From NCBI RefSeq assembly GCF_026914265.1, contig NC_069136.1:38162318-38226317 (forward strand): DNA of 64,000 nucleotides. Reading direction: 5' to 3'. Shown piece after piece: positions 58,475 to 64,000 of this stretch. The notes under the pieces are model-generated. The model saw only the letters and a program-made list of their open reading frames with translations. It did not search any database and had not been told where the DNA came from. The position numbers were made by a program, and so were the translations under genes. Position 1 is the first letter of the stretch. Each line of letters starts with the position of its first letter. The DNA is from Mya arenaria. Lineage: Eukaryota > Mollusca > Bivalvia > Myida > Myidae.

Positions 58475-61270
58475 ATATATATATATCTTGATTCTCCATG
58501 CATTTATAATCTGAATAACCACTGACCAACAAAGACTCTCTGACCATTGATTATTTAATTAAATTTGAAAATCGCAATGAAACTTACTGCACTTAATGAA
58601 TCACGTCCCGTAAATTTGGCTTACGATTATTATTGACATGTTCATTCTGCTTGTGGGACCTAAAAATAACAGCAGATACATGGTAAGATTGGCATTGGCT
58701 TTGCCGCACTCCTGTATTTTTAGCTGGAGTATTCACAGAAAAAGGAGAGCTACAAAAAACATGTATCCTACTCAGCCTAGCCTCAGCATTGCCATAGGCG
58801 TCACACCTTGGTTGGGGTCTTGCATCTAAGCACTTAAGCACTTATAAGTCAGTAACTCAGCAACTATTTGATGTTTGGCATTGAGAGACTTAATACAATC
58901 AAATATAATAACTCTTATCTTGCAAATGATGCAAATTTGGCACCTTTTAATTTTGTTGTGACGTAGAAATTCTGGTAAGGTTTTACATGTTATCTAAGTT
59001 TTCAGTGATCCAATCATGTCCCACCAAACTTGAATGTAATCCTTAAAATTAAGTGTCATAATTATCGAGCGCACTGTCTCCGTGACAGCTCTTGTTACCA
59101 AGTTACACTTGACTTCAACAAGTGCTCTTTCGAACTCATTTTAATGCTTCACTGCAATGTCTTTCAATGGCTTTGAAATCAATATATCTATTTCATTAAG
59201 TTTAAACAAGCTGCCAGTAAGATCAGGCACAATAATGTCATCACAAAATATAAATCATGATAAATAATAAAACATTAACGATTATGCTTAACAAGTTACT
59301 GATAGTGTATTCATTTCTCTTTTTTCAATAAAAAAGTCGTGGTGTTGTATATAAGCCTTGGTGTTGATTTTATCGGCAGTTATAATCTAGCATACAAAAG
59401 CTTTGACCTTGGCCATACTTAAAAAGATGTTCCTGGTTGTATGTTGCAGGAGGCAATATGCAAAGGCCAAGGCCAAAAAATATTTTTTTTGTTTAGGGTA
59501 ACTTCCCCAAAATTATTAGGTACATGTAGGGTAGGTAGGGATTTTTTTTCCAAATTAACTTTGTCAAGATCATTTTCTTGCAAATGTCACTCATATATAT
59601 TGATGTTGTTATGGAGCTTTTTTCTCTGTCAAGAATTAATGACTTTTAAAGAAATTGTGTTTTTGCCGGAAGGTCTATAATGGGTTTTTTTATAATAAAA
59701 AAAAATTAGGGTCTGCCTCTTTTATTAGGTAGGGGTCAGGTTACTGGAAACAATTTTTTGTTTTTGTTAGGCTAAAAAATTATGGCTTTAATAACAGTCA
59801 AGTTTATAATGCACCTTTTTCAACTGCAAAAAGATCACAATGGGAGTGTTGGTGTTAGTTCTGCAGCTGCTCTTGTTTTTTAGTTCACATAAAAATGCAG
59901 AAAAAAACATCAATTTGTTAATTTTCAGGTGCCAGAGACATATATACAAATGTTGATAAAAGGATGCAAGGTACTCCAGACCATGGCAGATCAGCATAAA
60001 GCTCTTGAGCCTGAACAAGGTTCACCTTATGGACTCGAAAAACTCAGTGTCAATGAAGAAGTAACCTGTAGCCCAAAGAGACTGTACAAAGTTGAGATTG
60101 ACCGTAGTGAAAATTCATCTACGAATAGCATTGAGACAGAGCATAACAGTGGAAAAAATGAGAAACTATTAAGGCTCTCAGTTGTAGATGTCCAGAGTGT
60201 TCTTGATCAAGGACATGTGAAGGATAGAGATTCGGAAAAGCAAAAGAAATTTGTTGGGAATAAAGAACATGAAGATACAGATCAATTCCATCATGTTGTT
60301 AAGCAGATTTCAAGCTCACAAACCGAACATATTAAATCTGAGACTAGCATACAAGTCTTAACATTGAACGAAGTAATTGACAGGCTATCCAGAGGTGAAC
60401 GAGTGAATCCGAAGGAGAGCATGAAATACGAAACTCTGCGACTCTGCACTTTCCGTACATACCCGTCGCTAGGCAAGCCTTCAGCTATGAAATTTGCAGG
60501 GGCAGGATTCTATTATGCATCAAACGCTGATGAAGTAATATGCTATGTTTGCGCAAAACGCATAAGCAACTGGCGTGAAAATGATGATCCGATGGCTGCA
60601 CATAAAAGAATCACGCCCGAATGTAAATTTCATACAAACAACAGTGAGGTTAATATTAAAACAGAAACTGGTCAGTCAGAGTTGTATGCAAGAATTTCTT
60701 CAGTTGTTGAAAACTTGAGCACTGCTGGAAGAACCAATACGGGAACAGGTGCGTCGAATGCCAGAGATGAAACACAAGATGTTGGCCCCTTGCCAACCCC
60801 AGCAAAGGAAGAACATGATAATATTACTGTTGTCAGTGACAACATGCGTAAAGAAAATGATGGATCAGTCAAACATGACGGCAAAAGTGCGAAAACAAGT
60901 AATGATCTTGAAAAGGACTGTGAATTAAGTGTAAATCAAAGAGGATCTGACCACCGCATGAATGGTGCTTTCGCATTTGTTGACACTCCAAAACAGCCAT
61001 CTTCCCTTCCATGGAGTTCATCTGAAGTTAAAGAACCTGCAAAATTTGAGTCTTTGCCTCAGTGGACAAATGAGTCGAATCAAAGACCAGATGTTGGAAA
61101 CAGAAACATTGCCAACATGAAGACACCTGCAGTAGCTGTTGTTGTTAAGAAAGTTGAAAACCAGACAGGAGTGATGGTTTCGTCACTGGTGGACATTCCC
61201 GAGGTGGACACCACCCCTTACCAACCTACAGATGATGACCAGCCACAAGCAGAAAATATGCAGGGTGCGG
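57005..61270 (+). CDS. BIR-domain (IAP/BIRC-like) protein, two exons, 3'-incomplete
   Basis: Exon 1 is 57005-57745 (ATG TGT AAA..., donor CACAG|GTATAT). Exon 2 is 59929-61270 (acceptor AATTTTCAG, donor GCGG|GTGAGT). The junction is phase 0 and together they encode 694 residues. The first 400 residues are charged and low in order (basic near KEKKAEKLGRKYNK, acidic coil near KNKVNELIKETHNIEE). Residues about 412-486 form a BIR zinc fold: LRLCTFRTYP, AGFYYASNADEVICYVC, NWRENDDPMAAH and C, with exact C-x2-C-x16-H-x6-C spacing. The remaining 200 residues are Ser/Thr/Glu-rich. BIR domains bind caspases or IAP-binding motifs and restrain apoptosis. No RING was seen, and the phase-1 donor implies more exons. 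The long N-terminal part before the BIR is unusual compared with canonical IAPs. Confidence 0.82.
57870..58190 (+). repeat. Dispersed repeat, copy 2 (partner at 2330-2700)
   Basis: Inverse of 2330-2700 with the same order of blocks (CAATTTCAGTGTCAACACTG, GGGAGGGGCTAACACTTGG, TCATGAAGAAATTAC). It lies in the BIR-gene intron about 125 bp after the donor. Confidence 0.7.
58440..58486. repeat. (TA)n microsatellite
   Basis: TA dinucleotide run in the BIR-gene intron with one phase slip in the middle. Confidence 0.9.
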
Positions 61271-61373
61271 GTGAGTTGATTCTACCTGCCAAAATACTTC
61301 CTCCCATTTTTAATCACTATTTGCTTAAATTTTATAACTCTTCTCAAACTCAATCATCCTAACTTTCTCAAAG

Positions 61374-62213
61374 CAAATCTTTTCAAAATTTGTTTGCTTC
61401 TTATATTAAAAAAAATGAGTATTTTATTTTCTTTTGCAGATAATAGATTTTTTTCATTTGAAACATTCCTAATCCTGTTCTGTTATAATGATAATCTTTC
61501 ATCCAGACTTATATAATCCCTTCATTTTCCCCCATCATCTGTGATGGCGAGGTGGTTCAAGGTGTTAATGTTCGTATGCAATCCCTCAAAGATCGAAGTA
61601 CTGGTGACGCCCAGGAAATGGTAAACTTCTTGCGACATTTATTTGTTGAAGCATTAATCATGTACTGTCACATAGCTCTAAGGCCAAAAAAATAATACCT
61701 GCATTTCCGGCTACATGCCTAATTCAGACCAGGAACGAGTATTTATTTTCTAGATCTCAAAAGACCTGAGACATTGAAAGAATGAAAATAATGAGGATGT
61801 ATTTAATTTTTGAAAATTTACCCTTATGCCTGAAAAAAGATTAGGGTCGGCAAGGTATAAATAGGGTCAGTTGGGTTACTGGAAACTCAGGTGTTTTTGT
61901 TTTGGCCTGAACAAACTACTGTTTGACACTTGATAAGGTTTATAAAAAAAAAAACATAAATGTATTTGAATATGTCATGAAACAAGGATTATTTAACATT
62001 GTGGAAGGTTACGAAATACTAAATTTCACAATGACAACAGGTTTATTACCCTTGAAGAAACTAGGAAGTGAAAGTCAACTTTATCACATTATCTTTCACC
62101 TAGTCATTGACGTTTTGGTATTATCATATAAAACTTTCCATACATGTACAAATAGTGTAATATGTACTGACTTAAACATGATTCATGAGTTATGAAATCT
62201 TACTTTCATTGAG
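61374..62213. other. No supported exon
   Basis: TTTTGCAG at 61432-61439 could begin a next BIR-gene exon. In the required phase it gives NRFFSFETFL and stops after 25 codons, without a second BIR zinc motif. A degenerate tRNA-like stretch (GGCGAGGTGGTTCAAGGTGT...) lies at 61545-61600. Confidence 0.35.
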
Positions 62214-62962
62214 GTGAGAGTGTTCTAGACTAAGTGGTAGTCCTCTCACCAAAGAGGTAATGGTTCTATCCCCACTAGGGTGAGAGTGGCCTAGTGGTAT
62301 AGGTGTACGCTTCTCACCCAAGAGGTTGTGGTTTGACCCCCACTCGGGTGAAAGTGGTCTAGTGGTATAGGTGTCTGCCTCTCACCCAAGAAGTTGTAGT
62401 TAGGTCCCTACTAAGGTTAGGGTGGTCTAGTGGTATAGGTGTCTGACTCTCACCCAAGAGGTCGTGTTTCAATCCCCACTAGGGTCAGAGTGGTCTAGTG
62501 GTATAGGTGTCCGCCTCTCACCAAAGAGGTCATGGTTCGATTCCCACTAGGGTGAGACTGGTCTAGTGGTATAGGTGCCTGACTCTCATCCAAGAGGTCG
62601 TGGTTTGATCCCCACTAGGTGAATACGGTCTAGTGGTATAGGTGTCCGACTCTCACCAAAGAGGTCATGGTTTGATTCCCACTAGGGTTAGACTGGTCTA
62701 GTGGTATAGGTGCCTGACTCTCATCCAAGAGGTCGTGGTTTGATCCCCACTAGGTGAGAGTGGTCTAGTGGTATAGGTATCCGCCTCTCAACCAAGAAGT
62801 CGTGGGTTCGATCCCCACTAGGGTGAGAGTGGCCTAGTGGTATAGGTGTCCGCCTCTCAACCAAGAAGTCATGGGTTTGATCCCCACTAGGTTAAGGTGG
62901 TCTAGTGGTAAAGGTGTCAGCCTCTCACCCAAGAGGTTGTGGATTTGATCCCCACCAAGGGT
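62214..62962 (+). repeat. Tandem array of tRNA-Glu-like 68-bp units, about 11 copies
   Basis: CTAGTGGTATAGG recurs at 62291, 62359, 62427 and 62495 and onwards, a strict 68-bp period. Each unit has a box-A-like TGGTCTAGTGGTATAGG, a CTCTCAC loop as in tRNA-Glu(CTC), and a box-B-like GGGTTCGATCCCCAC. In the best copies the T-stem (GTGGG/CCCAC) pairs fully. Anticodon and acceptor stems do not pair, so these are not working tRNAs. The last unit runs into SINE-body-like sequence. Confidence 0.88.
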
Positions 62963-63060
62963 ACTTTCTCATGGCCTCTCAAAAAGGACACACTACTGGT
63001 TTCTGCCCAGGAAACGAACTCGATCGAGAGTGATTATCTATAAGCCATCAGCTTTCATCT
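62963..63060 (+). repeat. SINE body following the tRNA-like array
   Basis: CTGGTTTCTGCCCAGGAAAC, then CGAGAGTGATTATCTATAAG, resembles sequence at 1665-1715 (CTGGTTTCTACCCAGGATGG, then GACAGTGATTCATAA). Taken with the preceding head units it looks like the body of the same SINE family. Confidence 0.5.
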
Positions 63061-63806
63061 GAATTAAGCTAAAATAGATAAGTATATATACGGCATACTA
63101 AATCTAACTTAAATAACTGATTAGGTTAATATTGTGCAGGGTTTAGGGTTACTTTAAGTATTCGTTTCCTTTAGAACTTAAGTCATTTCCTTAAGAACCT
63201 TCATTCCAAATTATTTATCACACTCCTGAGTCAAAAGAATTTAAAATACACACATTCGTTTATGTTTTTTGCAAACTTTCACACTTCTTTTTAATTGGAC
63301 AATTAAATGTTAATCAAACTGACATAAGGTTAAAGATATTATGAATGCCTGAGCTTTGGTCAAAGGGTTTTCAACATATTCAATCAATGAGGTCAAGATG
63401 TCATGAATTTATATCCTTGTATGAGCTGTTCGTATCAGACGTACTGGTATTACAATGGTTTAATGAAATAAGGAAGTAAAATTTCATTGGTTTAAATGTG
63501 TCGTATTGGTATTTTACCACTTATTATGTTAAATGTTAAGGGAAAAATTACAAGAAATACATTAGTTTGTTTTTCCCAAACTAGGGAAAAAGCAAAGAAA
63601 AATAATTCTTATCATTCATTTGTCAACACAAATTGTTTAGTCATTGGAAATTCTGAGGGGTTTACATTTATTTACATGTACCTAATGATTTATATTGATA
63701 TCTTTATAATCTCTTTCAAACTGTATTGAATTTCATACTGAGTACAAGATTACTCTTTGGTTTTTATTGTATCTTAATGGGATAGATTCCATTATGTTAT
63801 GAAATA
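63061..63806. other. No gene recognised
   Basis: AT-rich. The ORF at 63496-63729 has no domain or splice support. Confidence 0.45.
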
Positions 63807-63915
63807 GTAAGATGATATATATGTATTAAAATCTTAATGATTAAGAATGGGCAGAGTAAGCATTGCAAAGAAGCCCCTTCTTAATCATTAAGATTTTAAT
63901 TCAGGTCATCTTACT
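63807..63915. repeat. Long perfect hairpin, MITE-like
   Basis: ATTAAAATCTTAATGATTAA (from 63825) is exactly inverted at the other arm, which ends at 63900. The pairing continues inward (GAATGGGC / GCCCCTTC, one mismatch) and outward (GTAAGATGA / TCATCTTAC) after a short bulge. The arms enclose a loop of about 20 nt. Confidence 0.8.
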
Positions 63916-64000
63916 GACTAAGAATACAACATCATTGGCTGATTAAATGATTGGCAGTGGGCGGACGTTAAAAAACACCTGTGAAAGTTGAAATTCTTAA

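Noticed and set aside
61440..61514. Next exon of the BIR gene
   Set aside because: The acceptor is good and NRFFSFETF faintly recalls a BIR start, but the frame stops after 25 codons and lacks zinc ligands.
61545..61600. tRNA-Leu/Ser-like sequence
   Set aside because: Only a weak box-A resemblance (GGCGAGGTGGTTCAAGG); no box B or cloverleaf could be formed.
62214..62962. Cluster of functional tRNA-Glu genes
   Set aside because: 68-bp units lack pairing acceptor and anticodon stems and vary in the box-B region; treated as an array of tRNA-like heads.
62214..62962. CRISPR-like direct-repeat array
   Set aside because: No unique spacers: the entire 68-bp unit repeats, and the sequence is eukaryotic.

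Overview
The window is eukaryotic nuclear DNA, AT-rich and repeat-laden, most likely from a bivalve mollusc. The reasons are GT-AG introns with polypyrimidine acceptors, several tRNA-derived SINE families, LINE and Gypsy-type retroelements, many TIR/MITE elements, and innate-immunity and transposase-related genes (CARD, BIR, THAP, YqaJ) of kinds that are expanded in bivalves. The species is an inference. There are no operons, prokaryotic genes or CRISPR arrays, and most long ORFs belong to mobile elements.

Three spliced host-type genes are supported on the plus strand. (1) 12218-15199 holds the 3' exons of a CARD plus coiled-coil protein; the exon for the first CARD helices lies upstream and was not found. 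(2) 19165-22413 is a complete four-exon THAP-domain protein of 204 aa with a C-terminal coiled coil. A frameshifted YqaJ-like exonuclease lies antisense in its last intron. (3) 57005-61270 holds two coding exons of a BIR-domain (IAP/BIRC-like) protein that is probably incomplete at the 3' end.

Mobile DNA fills the rest. 1-12170 carries SINEs, TTAA-flanked and pogo-like MITEs, a foldback element and two minisatellites. 16259-18089 is a TIR element with subterminal repeat arrays, inserted in a minisatellite. 27511-32445 is a complete but decayed Gypsy-like LTR retrotransposon with short LTRs and a 5-bp target duplication, itself split by a 586-bp TIR element. 33345-35415 is a decayed LINE with a SINE inside it. 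41520-52018 is a nest: a plus-strand LINE interrupted by a 4.3-kb minus-strand LINE of the same family and by a 1.9-kb TIR element that carries its own three-exon gene model. 62214-63060 is a SINE-like sequence whose tRNA-like head is repeated about eleven times at a 68-bp period.

The most notable observation is in the two related LINEs. In both diverged copies ORF1 and ORF2 lie in one frame, separated by a single TAG followed by GGN, and ORF2 has no in-frame ATG before its endonuclease motif. This suggests stop-codon readthrough or reinitiation. Other points of interest are the THAP/YqaJ pairing, a 72-nt in-frame candidate intron in the coiled-coil gene, and several unrelated elements with arrays of short subterminal motifs.
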